Below, piece after piece: positions 1-5,362 of a stretch of DNA of 5,362 nt (positions are counted from its first letter, which is position 1; each line of letters opens with the position of its first letter). The DNA lies in contig DKNG01000137.1 in assembly GCA_002470185.1 (NCBI GenBank), forward strand, positions 4,018 through 9,379, read 5' to 3'. This DNA is from Arcobacter sp. UBA7394. GTDB taxonomy: Bacteria > Campylobacterota > Campylobacteria > Campylobacterales > Arcobacteraceae. The notes under the pieces were generated by a model that did not search any database, had not been told where the DNA came from, and saw only the letters and a program-made list of their open reading frames with translations. The position numbers and the translations under genes were made by a program.

Positions 1-705
1 TCTGGTGCGGTAAACACTAATGATAACTTAGATAGAGAACTTACTGAAATTGAAGTTGAGATTTTAGACCATTTCTATGAGATGGTAATAAAAAACTTAT
101 TTAGATCTTGGGATGATATTTCAACACTGAATTTTAAAACTGAATCAAGAGATACTAATGCAAATGCTATTCAGATTATTTCTGATCATGAAATTGTACT
201 TCTAGTTGTATTAGAAATTACTATTGATGAAGAGTCTGGATTCTTATCTATTTGTTATCCTATCTCTTATATAGAGCCTTTACTAGAAAAAATTGTTGAG
301 AAAGTTTTCTCTGAGGGTAAAAACAGAAAATCAAGTAGAAAAAAAGATATTACAACTCTTATTTCTGGAGCAAAAATGCAAGTGGAAGCTGTAATGGCAG
401 AAACAGAATTAACAGCTGAAGAAATCTTTGGATTAAAAGAGAATGATATTATTGTATTTAATAAAAATGCAACATCAGCTTCAACAACAGTATATATTAA
501 TAAAAAAGAGAAATTCCAAACAGTATCAGGGGTTTCAAATAATAGAAAAGCTGTTCAAATACAAACTAATATTGATAAAGAAAAACAAGAAACATTAGAA
601 ATATTAAGAGTAATGAGAGAAGAGCGAATTATAAAAGCAAAAGAGACAACAGAAAATATCCGTCGTCTTTTAAAAGAAAAAGAAGAAGAGAAAAAGAGAA
701 GATAG
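1..705 (+). CDS. fliM: Flagellar motor switch protein FliM, C-terminal 234 residues (start outside window)
   Basis: FliM is a subunit of the cytoplasmic C-ring of the flagellar motor. It binds CheY-P and transmits the signal that switches rotation direction. The frame is open from base 1, so the ATG at 82 is internal: the 27 codons before it read as FliM, including RELTEIEVEIL at visible residues 12-22, which matches the conserved (F/L)TxIE stretch of the CheC-like middle domain. Next come a tryptophan (FRSW), HEIVLLVVLEI, and ICYPISYIEPL at about 84-94, the usual 'P-Y/S-x-x-x-EP' segment of FliM. A SpoA/FliN-type C-terminal domain follows at about 120-187 (GLKENDIIVF, then VSNNRKAVQI). About 47 charged, K/E-rich residues (188-234) then form a predicted helix, longer than the short tail of E. 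coli FliM. The last codons lie inside the terminator hairpin. FliY or FliN is less likely because the FliM middle domain is present. Confidence 0.9.
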   Translation, partial: SGAVNTNDNLDRELTEIEVEILDHFYEMVIKNLFRSWDDISTLNFKTESRDTNANAIQIISDHEIVLLVVLEITIDEESGFLSICYPISYIEPLLEKIVEKVFSEGKNRKSSRKKDITTLISGAKMQVEAVMAETELTAEEIFGLKENDIIVFNKNATSASTTVYINKKEKFQTVSGVSNNRKAVQIQTNIDKEKQETLEILRVMREERIIKAKETTENIRRLLKEKEEEKKRR

Positions 706-716
706 CTTCTCTTTTT
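691..716. terminator. Bidirectional intrinsic terminator between convergent fliM and pyrC
   Basis: A perfect 11-bp inverted repeat has left arm AAAAAGAGAAG at 691-701, loop ATAG at 702-705 and right arm CTTCTCTTTTT at 706-716. On the plus strand the 3' arm ends in a T5 run. On the minus strand the complement of the A5 run does the same, so either RNA forms a hairpin ending in U residues. The fliM stop codon is in the loop, and the pyrC stop lies 2 bases beyond the right arm. Because the U-run is part of the stem, this is a plausible but not textbook terminator. Its position in a 13-bp convergent gap supports the call. Confidence 0.75.
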
Positions 717-718
717 AA

Positions 719-1744
719 CTAGTCTTCAATACTCCAAGCTAATGTTTCACCAGCATACATTGGTACTACATTATCTTCGTTATATTCATATATAGCAGGT
801 ACTACATAATCTTTTTTAACTAACTTGATTTTTTTGATTTTTGGTTTTAAATCATAAATTCTTTGAGCATTTAATGACACAAAATCATTTAATTTTTCTA
901 AAGCTTGGTATTTTTCAAATAATTCTACTAATACTTGTAAAGCTATTGGTGATGTAAATACACCAGCAGCACAACCACAACACTCTTTTTTGTGTTTAGG
1001 ATGAGGAGCAGAATCAGAACCGAACATTAATTTAGGATGTCCTTTTAATGCTGCATCTAATAAAGCACTTCTATCATGTGGTCTTTTAGCAATTGGCTTA
1101 CAGAATAAATGAGGTTGTAACATTCCACCAGCTACATCATCAAGTGTAATTAATAAGTGATGTAATGTAACTGTTGCATGTAAGTTATCATATTTATCAA
1201 GTAATTCTACAGCATCAGCAGTTGTGATATGTTCCATAATGATTTTTAAATCAGGGAATGCAGATGCAATTGATTCATAAATTGGCATAAATTCTTTTTC
1301 TCTATCCATAACAAAACCATTAGTTTCACCATGAACACATAAAGGAATTCCAAGTTTACTCATTGATTCTAATGTAGGTCTTAAAACTTCAACATCCATT
1401 GAAGATACACCTGTTTCAGAATTTGTTGTAATTCCAGCAGGATATAATTTAATTCCAATAATATCATCTTTAATATCTTCTAAAAACTCATATGAGTAAT
1501 TATTTTGGAAGAATAAAGTTACGTAAGGTTCAAAAGTATCCCCTTTACATGCTTCATTAATTCTATCTTTATAAGCTAATAAAGCCTCTTTAGTTGTTAC
1601 AGGTGGTACTAAGTTTGGCATGATTAATGCACCTGTAAATGTATTAGATGTTAAAGGTCCTACTAGTTTTAACATATCACCATCACGTAAGTGAAGGTGC
1701 ATATCTAAAGGTTCGTTTATTTCAAATGTTGTAACACTACTCAT
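719..1744 (-). CDS. pyrC: Dihydroorotase (PyrC type), pyrimidine biosynthesis
   Basis: This zinc amidohydrolase closes N-carbamoyl-aspartate to dihydroorotate, the third step of de novo UMP synthesis in the cytoplasm. At 341 residues it has the usual length of the short, E. coli-like PyrC class. The metal and active-site residues are all visible: the HxH of DMHLHLRDG (H16, H18, with R20), N44 in IMPNLVPP, the lysine expected to be carboxylated (K99 in IGIKLYPAG), H138 (CVHGE), H172 (MEHITT) and catalytic D244 (FGSDSAPH). A CCGC cluster at 255-258 follows the DSAPH motif. The start is the ATG whose A is shared with the glnK stop (TAATG). An AGGA ribosome binding site lies 9 nt upstream, inside the end of glnK. 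No promoter or terminator separates them, so pyrC is read as the last gene of the amtB-glnK operon and is probably translationally coupled to glnK. Confidence 0.96.
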   Translation of the reverse strand: MSSVTTFEINEPLDMHLHLRDGDMLKLVGPLTSNTFTGALIMPNLVPPVTTKEALLAYKDRINEACKGDTFEPYVTLFFQNNYSYEFLEDIKDDIIGIKLYPAGITTNSETGVSSMDVEVLRPTLESMSKLGIPLCVHGETNGFVMDREKEFMPIYESIASAFPDLKIIMEHITTADAVELLDKYDNLHATVTLHHLLITLDDVAGGMLQPHLFCKPIAKRPHDRSALLDAALKGHPKLMFGSDSAPHPKHKKECCGCAAGVFTSPIALQVLVELFEKYQALEKLNDFVSLNAQRIYDLKPKIKKIKLVKKDYVVPAIYEYNEDNVVPMYAGETLAWSIED

Positions 1745-2082
1745 TAAATAGCTTCCTCATCTTCTTCACCTGTTCTAATTCTAACAATCTTCTCAATTGA
1801 TGAAACGAATATTTTACCGTCACCAATTTTTCCAGTTTTTGCTGATTCAGTAATAAGTGCAATTGTAGAATCTACGTCTGCTTCTGCAACGATTAATTCT
1901 AATTTGATTTTTGGTAAGAAATCAACAACATATTCAGCACCTCTATATAATTCAGAGTGACCTTGTTGTCTACCATATCCTTTTACATCAGATACAGTCA
2001 TACCTGTGATTCCAGCTTCTGTCAAGGCATCTTTTACATCTTCAAGTTTAAACGGTTTAATTACTGCTTCAATCTTTTTCAA
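1744..2082 (-). CDS. glnK: Nitrogen regulatory P-II protein, copy B (TTG start)
   Basis: P-II proteins are small trimers that sense ATP/ADP and 2-oxoglutarate and bind partners through a long T-loop. Next to amtB the expected partner is AmtB, blocked when ammonium is plentiful. The 112-residue product is standard size. It has the N-terminal [16 protein letters not shown], a T-loop around 37-55 with Y51 ([10 protein letters not shown]), the uridylylation site in enteric P-II, the B-loop [11 protein letters not shown] at 83-93, and R101/R103 of the C-loop. The start is TTG: it gives the family's standard N-terminus and has AAAGGA 6 nt upstream. The ATG 7 nt upstream is in another frame and stops after six codons. 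By eye it is identical to copy A at 89 of 112 positions, including all of 32-60 and 79-95. It follows amtB-B after 66 nt with no clear hairpin, and overlaps pyrC by one base. GlnB is an alternative name; linkage to amtB favours GlnK. Confidence 0.95.
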   Translation of the reverse strand: MKKIEAVIKPFKLEDVKDALTEAGITGMTVSDVKGYGRQQGHSELYRGAEYVVDFLPKIKLELIVAEADVDSTIALITESAKTGKIGDGKIFVSSIEKIVRIRTGEEDEEAI

Positions 2083-2088
2083 GTTTCA

Positions 2089-2094
2089 TCCTTT
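2089..2094 (-). promoter_or_regulatory. Ribosome binding site that selects the TTG start of glnK copy B
   Basis: On the minus strand AAAGGA is followed by six bases (TGAAAC) and then TTG, a normal spacing. The last A of AAAGGA is also the A of an out-of-frame ATG, which is therefore too close to be served by this site. The glnK-A region aligns as AAGGA, five bases, then ATG, supporting initiation at the TTG here. Confidence 0.75.
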
Positions 2095-2148
2095 TTTTAA
2101 GTCTTTTATTTTATCTAAGTTTTATTTTTATTTAGGTTATACGCTATT

Positions 2149-3333
2149 CTAGAATGCTCTTTTGAATTCTGGATATGCTTCAATACCACACTCTTCAACA
2201 TCTAAACCTTGCATCTCTTCATCATTATCTGCTCTTAATGGAATGATTTTATTGATGATAAATAATACAATATATGAAGTTACAAAAGCAAAGATTGCAA
2301 CTACTACAATACCTTTTACTTGTCCTAATAATGTAATATCACTACCATTTGCAGCGAAAATTCCAACTGCTAATGTTCCCCAAATACCATTTAATAAGTG
2401 AACAGATAAAGCCCCAACAGGATCATCTAATCTTAATTTATCAAAGAAAGTTACACCAAATACAACAATAGCACCACCAATAGCACCAATTAAAATAGGA
2501 GTATAAATATCATATAAATCAGGTCCTGCTGTAATTGCAACTAATCCACCTAAAGCACCATTTAGAATCATTGTAATATCCAGTTTTTTGTATTTAATAT
2601 ACATTAAAACTGCAACCATAATAGCACCAGCAAGTCCAGCTGTATTAGTATTCATAATAGTTAAAGCAACTGCATCAGCTCCTTCTTTTGAAGCAATTGA
2701 ACCAACAGATCCACCATTAAATCCAAACCAACCAATCCATAATAAAAATGCACCAAGTGTAAGTAATGGAATATTTGAAGCTGGAATTACTCTAATTCCA
2801 CCATTTTTTGCATATCTTCCTTTTCTTGCACCAATTATAATAATTGCTGCTAATAAAGCCCATCCACCAGTTGAGTGAATTACAGTAGAACCTGCTAAGT
2901 CATACATAGATAAAGCTAAAACTGTACCTTCAAGTAAGTTAGTTCCCCATGTAACATTTACTACAAGTGGATAAAGTACTGCTGCCATGATAATTGTAAA
3001 GATAGCTAAAGGAACAACTTTTGCTCTTTCACTTACTCCACCAGACATAATGTTAACTACTTTACCAACAAATGCCATTTGGAATAAAAATGCTGCCCAT
3101 TGACTCATTCCCTCTGCTCCAAATCCACCAAAGGCTATCTTGTAACCAATAAGTAAAAATGCCATTGAGGCGATTGCATAAATTAAAGTGTTGATTGTTA
3201 AAACGGCTGTAACGTTTTTAGTTCTTACAATTCCTGCTTCTAACATTGCGAAACCTGGAACCATAAATATAATAAGTGTCATTGCGAAGATTGCATATAA
3301 CGTATCAATAACGTAAGAAATTTCTGTACCCAT
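2149..3333 (-). CDS. amtB: Ammonium transporter AmtB, copy B
   Basis: This is an inner-membrane Amt/Rh channel for ammonium, working as a trimer and gated by GlnK. The 394 residues are almost wholly hydrophobic, consistent with about 11 membrane helices. There is no separate signal peptide; the first helix starts near residue 8. Family motifs are in order: GFAMLEAG (27-34), the outer-gate phenylalanine F88 followed by SGGVSER, W129, D145 with the first pore histidine H153 (DLAGSTVIH), GWFGFNGGS (201-209, inner phenylalanine F205 and S209), and the second pore histidine H312 (LSVHLLNGIWG). The cytoplasmic tail ends GLDVEECGIEAYPEF, typical of Amt proteins. D145 is followed by leucine where copy A has the usual aromatic residue. 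The loop between helices 2 and 3 is about 20 residues shorter than in copy A. The ATG start has AAGGA 7 nt upstream. Its own promoter is predicted at 3361-3389, and glnK-B and pyrC lie downstream in the same unit. Confidence 0.96.
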   Translation of the reverse strand: MGTEISYVIDTLYAIFAMTLIIFMVPGFAMLEAGIVRTKNVTAVLTINTLIYAIASMAFLLIGYKIAFGGFGAEGMSQWAAFLFQMAFVGKVVNIMSGGVSERAKVVPLAIFTIIMAAVLYPLVVNVTWGTNLLEGTVLALSMYDLAGSTVIHSTGGWALLAAIIIIGARKGRYAKNGGIRVIPASNIPLLTLGAFLLWIGWFGFNGGSVGSIASKEGADAVALTIMNTNTAGLAGAIMVAVLMYIKYKKLDITMILNGALGGLVAITAGPDLYDIYTPILIGAIGGAIVVFGVTFFDKLRLDDPVGALSVHLLNGIWGTLAVGIFAANGSDITLLGQVKGIVVVAIFAFVTSYIVLFIINKIIPLRADNDEEMQGLDVEECGIEAYPEFKRAF

Positions 3334-3360
3334 AAAACTTTCCTTAGTTTTTTTTCTTTA

Positions 3361-3389
3361 AGTATATAGGTATAAAAAATATTTGTATA
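3361..3389 (-). promoter_or_regulatory. Predicted sigma70-type promoter of amtB-B/glnK-B/pyrC
   Basis: On the minus strand TATACA (3389-3384), a 17-bp spacer, then TATACT (3366-3361), with 27 bp to the ATG of amtB-B. The -35 is poor alone. However, the spacing to the upstream dyad, the hexamer spacing and the near-equal leader length all match the stronger promoter of amtB-A. A weak -35 is compatible with an activated promoter. Confidence 0.55.
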
Positions 3390-3412
3390 GAGGGTTTTTG
3401 TATAAAAAATAT
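3370..3412. repeat. 13-bp direct repeat upstream of amtB-B
   Basis: GTATAAAAAATAT occurs at 3370-3382 and again at 3400-3412, start to start 30 bp, close to three helical turns. The second copy is the core of the operator-like dyad at 3398-3416. The first sits in the spacer between the predicted -35 and -10 and keeps only one good half-site (GTATA). It may be a degenerate second binding site, or chance in A/T-rich DNA. Confidence 0.5.
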
Positions 3413-3416
3413 ACAA
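3398..3416. promoter_or_regulatory. Operator-like dyad upstream of amtB-B
   Basis: A perfect inverted repeat: TTGTATA (3398-3404), AAAAA, TATACAA (3410-3416). A near-identical dyad at 5219-5237 has the same 5-bp spacer and lies at the same distance from the amtB-A promoter: 8 bp to the -35, and 41 bp from the centre to the first base of the -10. The centre would be near -53, typical of an activator site. The regulator is not identifiable from the sequence. Confidence 0.6.
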
Positions 3417-3445
3417 TTCAAGAAAAAGTGCTTTTCTTGAATTGT
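3405..3445 (-). terminator. Intrinsic terminator after glnK copy A
   Basis: A perfect 14-bp inverted repeat has arms 3413-3426 and 3432-3445 and a 5-nt loop (AGTGC on the plus strand). In the minus-strand RNA the stem is followed by AUAUUUUUUAU (to about 3402), a good U-tract. It begins 25 bp past the glnK-A stop. The stem has only 4 G/C pairs, as expected in such an AT-rich genome. Its base and U-tract overlap the operator-like dyad of amtB-B. Confidence 0.75.
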
Positions 3446-3470
3446 CTTGTATATAAAATAAGCTTTTTGA

Positions 3471-3848
<378 letters not shown>

Positions 3849-3859
3849 TTATCTAATAA

Positions 3860-3897
3860 CTTCTTTTAACGATGGGAGTAAATCCCATCTAAAGAAG
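3860..3897. other. Long imperfect hairpin in the amtB-A/glnK-A gap
   Basis: The inner stem is GATGGGA (3871-3877) with TCCCATC (3883-3889) and a 5-nt loop. The outer stem is CTTCTTT (3860-3866) with AAAGAAG (3891-3897). An asymmetric internal loop (4 nt against 1 nt) separates them. There is no U-tract on the minus strand, so it is not a simple terminator. Transcript stabilisation or processing is possible. Confidence 0.6.
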
Positions 3898-3909
3898 CAA
3901 ATCCTAAAG

Positions 3910-3927
3910 GAAGTAACGAGTTACTTC
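3910..3927. other. Short hairpin just after amtB copy A
   Basis: GAAGTAAC (3910-3917), GA, GTTACTTC (3920-3927): in practice a 7-bp stem with a 4-nt loop, 10 bases past the amtB-A stop. It is the first of three hairpins in this gap. The bases after it on the minus strand (CTTTAGGATTTG) are too weak a U-tract for a confident terminator. Confidence 0.5.
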
Positions 3928-3937
3928 TATCTACTGC

Positions 3938-5152
3938 TTATGCTCTTTTGAATTCTGGATAAGCTTCTAATCCAGTTTCATGAATATCAAGACCATTTAC
4001 TTCAGTCTCTTCATCAACTCTAATTCCAACTACTAGATCTAAAATCTTCCATACAATGAATGAAGATACAAATACAAAGGCACCAATTATAACAACACCT
4101 TTAAGTTGAGCCATAACTGTAACATCTGGGTTGAAAATACCAACCGCAATTGTTCCCCAGATACCAGCTACTAAGTGAACAGATAAAGCACCCACTGGAT
4201 CATCAATTTTTAACTTATCCCATAATGGAACAGCGAATACAACTAAAGCACCACCAACGATACCTTCAATAAATGCAACAACCATACCTAAGTCAGGTCC
4301 TGCTGTACAAGATACAAGTCCTGCTAAAGCACCATTTAAAACCATTGTTAAATCAACTTTTTTATAAATAAGTTGTGTTAATAACGCCGCTGCAAGAGCA
4401 CCAGCTGCCGCTGCCATATTAGTATCAGCAACAACCATAGCAATTGCTTCAATATCACCTTTAGAACCCATAGCTAATTGAGATCCACCATTAAATCCAA
4501 ACCAACCCATCCATAAAATGAATGTACCTAAAGTTGCAAGAGGTAAGTTAGAACCAGGAATTGGTCTTACTGCTCCAGTTTTAGAGTATTTACCTTTTCT
4601 AGCACCTAAGATTAAAACAGCTGCTAATGCTGCCCATCCACCAACTGAGTGAACAATAGTTGATCCAGCAAAATCAGAGAAACCTGCAATTAGACCACCT
4701 AATTCAGTTCCACCCCATGTCCAGTGACCTTGAATTGGATAAATAAACGATGATAAAACAACAACAAAAATTAAGAATGGCCATAACTTCATTCTCTCAG
4801 CTACAGTTCCAGAAATAACAGAAGCAGCAGTTGCTACGAACATTACTTGGAAGAAAAAGTCAGAGAAAGCAGGATAAGCTGCATCAGCTGCTGTTTCACC
4901 ACTAAATATAGCAAGTGATCCAATAAATGAGTTACCCTCACCATACATTGCGTTATACCCTACAAAATAGAACATAATACAAGAGATTGCAAATAAAGCA
5001 ACATTTTTAGTAAGAACCGTTGCATTGTTTTTTGTTCTTGTTAAACCAGCTTCCAACATAGCAAACCCAGCTGCCATCCACATTACTAGTATTCCTGAAA
5101 AGATAAACAGGAAACCATCTAAGATATATTTTACATCAGCAAAATTTTCCAT
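3938..5152 (-). CDS. amtB: Ammonium transporter AmtB, copy A
   Basis: This is an inner-membrane Amt/Rh ammonium channel of 404 residues with about 11 hydrophobic helices and no cleavable signal evident. Motifs in order: GFAMLEAG (29-36), pore phenylalanine F105 followed by SGTVAER, W146, D160 and first pore histidine H168 (DFAGSTIVH), GWFGFNGGS (216-224, F220, S224), second pore histidine H326 (LSVHLVAGIWG), and a cytoplasmic tail GLDIHETGLEAYPEF. It fits the family pattern better than copy B, with the aromatic residue after D160. A roughly 25-residue insertion at about 74-98, between helices 2 and 3, lengthens a loop that copy B has shortened. The ATG start has AAGGAG 4 nt upstream. It is the first gene after the best promoter in the window (5182-5210) and is followed by glnK-A. 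It resembles copy B clearly throughout but far less than the two GlnK copies resemble each other, so the duplication is old. Confidence 0.96.
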   Translation of the reverse strand: MENFADVKYILDGFLFIFSGILVMWMAAGFAMLEAGLTRTKNNATVLTKNVALFAISCIMFYFVGYNAMYGEGNSFIGSLAIFSGETAADAAYPAFSDFFFQVMFVATAASVISGTVAERMKLWPFLIFVVVLSSFIYPIQGHWTWGGTELGGLIAGFSDFAGSTIVHSVGGWAALAAVLILGARKGKYSKTGAVRPIPGSNLPLATLGTFILWMGWFGFNGGSQLAMGSKGDIEAIAMVVADTNMAAAAGALAAALLTQLIYKKVDLTMVLNGALAGLVSCTAGPDLGMVVAFIEGIVGGALVVFAVPLWDKLKIDDPVGALSVHLVAGIWGTIAVGIFNPDVTVMAQLKGVVIIGAFVFVSSFIVWKILDLVVGIRVDEETEVNGLDIHETGLEAYPEFKRA

Positions 5153-5181
5153 AAGACTCCTTTGTCAAATTATATGTCACA

Positions 5182-5210
5182 ATTATAAAATATTTTGCTA
5201 GTTCTGTAAA
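5182..5210 (-). promoter_or_regulatory. Predicted sigma70-type promoter of amtB-A
   Basis: On the minus strand TTTACA (5210-5205), a 17-bp spacer, then TATAAT (5187-5182), 29 bp before the ATG of amtB-A. The -10 is consensus and the -35 is one base off TTGACA. A second TATAAT at 5174-5169 lacks a partner -35. The operator-like dyad ends 8 bp upstream of the -35. Confidence 0.7.
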
Positions 5211-5218
5211 CATATCTA

Positions 5219-5237
5219 CTGTATATTAAATATACAA
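5219..5237. promoter_or_regulatory. Operator-like dyad upstream of amtB-A
   Basis: TGTATA (5220-5225), TTAAA, TATACA (5231-5236), also readable as GTATATT-A-AATATAC at 5221-5235. It matches the dyad at 3398-3416 in 16 of 18 positions and has the same distance to its promoter. The outer TGT...ACA spacing resembles Bacillus TnrA/GlnR boxes (TGTNAN7TNACA), but bases 5 and 13 do not fit, so no regulator is assigned. Confidence 0.6.
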
Positions 5238-5238
5238 A

Positions 5239-5275
5239 TAGATAATTAATTATTCTACAGTAGATTAATTATCTA
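5239..5275 (-). terminator. AT-rich hairpin at the end of the upstream partial gene (possible terminator)
   Basis: A 12-bp inverted repeat has arms 5239-5250 and 5264-5275 and a 13-nt loop. On the minus strand the first arm starts with the TAG stop of the partial gene, and the second is followed by UUUGUAUAUUU. It has only 1 G/C pair per arm, so it is weak. The same bases carry a second dyad, AGTAGAT (5259-5265), TAATT, ATCTACT (5271-5277), with the same 7-5-7 geometry as the amtB operators. A terminator and a protein site are both possible. Confidence 0.35.
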
Positions 5276-5362
5276 CTTAATCTCTTTTAATTTATTTAGA
5301 AGTATAAATATTTCATCAAGAGTATTTTCAATTAATGGTGAAGTTTTTAAAATAAGCTCTTC
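5273..5362 (-). CDS. C-terminal 29 codons of an unrecognised gene (start outside window)
   Basis: The minus strand is open from the window edge to a TAG at 5275-5273. The tail contains SPLIENTLDEIF and ends LLNKLKEIK, which reads like an ordinary helical protein end. The other two minus frames stop quickly. One plus frame is also open here but has no start codon and no gene-like context. The stop sits at the first base of a hairpin, as with fliM. I do not recognise the family, and 29 residues do not allow a function call. Confidence 0.5.
   Translation of the reverse strand, partial: EELILKTSPLIENTLDEIFILLNKLKEIK

Noticed and set aside
82..705. FliM starting at the ATG at 82
   Set aside because: The frame is open to base 1 and the 27 upstream codons encode conserved FliM sequence (RELTEIE), so this ATG is internal.
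2104..2128. TTTTATTTT repeated 16 bp apart between amtB-B and glnK-B
   Set aside because: Short, low-complexity A/T sequence in an AT-rich genome; no dyad or promoter form to support a function.
2162..2401. Plus-strand open frame of 79 codons opposite amtB-B
   Set aside because: It is antisense to a clear transporter gene, has no recognisable domain or ribosome binding site, and its composition follows from the opposite strand.
2588..2878. Plus-strand open frame of 96 codons opposite amtB-B
   Set aside because: Same reason: a mirror of the hydrophobic helices of AmtB, rich in P, A and I, without gene context.
3853..3888. Eleven-codon minus-strand mini-ORF (MGFTPIVKRSY) in the amtB-A/glnK-A gap, as a leader peptide
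   Set aside because: It has no ribosome binding site, lies within a stable hairpin, and has no run of codons typical of attenuation leaders.
5169..5174. Second TATAAT as an alternative amtB-A promoter
   Set aside because: No usable -35 lies at 16-18 bp, and it is only about 17 bp from the start codon. The 5182-5210 pair is better and fits the geometry shared with amtB-B.
5153..5280. Sigma54 promoter with NtrC or NifA sites, as for amtB-glnK in Proteobacteria
   Set aside because: No GG-N10-GC element was found upstream of either amtB. The dyad TGT-N11-ACA does not fit NifA (TGT-N10-ACA), and its half-sites do not fit NtrC (TGCAC).

Overview
The window is AT-rich (A/T-ending codons, short gaps, low-GC hairpins). 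It looks like a chromosomal piece of a Campylobacterota bacterium, most likely an Arcobacter-type genome. That placement rests on protein style and base composition recalled from known families; no search was run. Nothing looks mobile: there are no transposases, integrases, CRISPR repeats, tRNA or rRNA genes.

Layout, left to right. Bases 1-705 (+) hold the C-terminal part of the flagellar switch protein FliM, whose start lies outside the window. It converges on a minus-strand block, and the two sides share a perfect 11-bp stem hairpin (691-716) that reads as a bidirectional terminator. The minus-strand block, in transcription order, is: the tail of an unrecognised gene (5362-5273), amtB copy A (5152-3938), glnK copy A (3809-3471), amtB copy B (3333-2149), glnK copy B (2082-1744) and pyrC (1744-719).

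The core is a tandem, diverged duplication of an ammonium-transporter/P-II pair, with dihydroorotase attached to the second pair. AmtB carries ammonium through the inner membrane. GlnK is the trimeric P-II protein whose T-loop plugs AmtB when nitrogen is plentiful. PyrC makes dihydroorotate for pyrimidine synthesis, a major sink of glutamine nitrogen. The glnK-B stop and pyrC start overlap (TAATG), so their translation is probably coupled.

The most notable signal is regulatory. Both amtB genes are preceded by the same module with identical geometry. It consists of a dyad (T)TGTATA-N5-TATACA(A), then 8 bp, a -35-like hexamer (TTTACA or TATACA), a 17-bp spacer, a -10 hexamer (TATAAT or TATACT), and 27-29 bp to the ATG. 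The dyad matches at 16 of 18 positions between copies, while the bases between dyad and -35 have diverged. This suggests a shared transcription factor, probably an activator, of unidentified family. In front of amtB-B the dyad also overlaps the U-tract and stem base of the terminator that ends the glnK-A transcript.

The 128-nt gap between amtB-A and glnK-A holds three hairpins. The last is terminator-like, lies just upstream of the glnK-A ribosome binding site, and has a mutually exclusive alternative fold. The amtB-B/glnK-B gap has none of this, so the two P-II copies may be expressed differently relative to their transporters. No gene-free stretch exceeds 300 bases.
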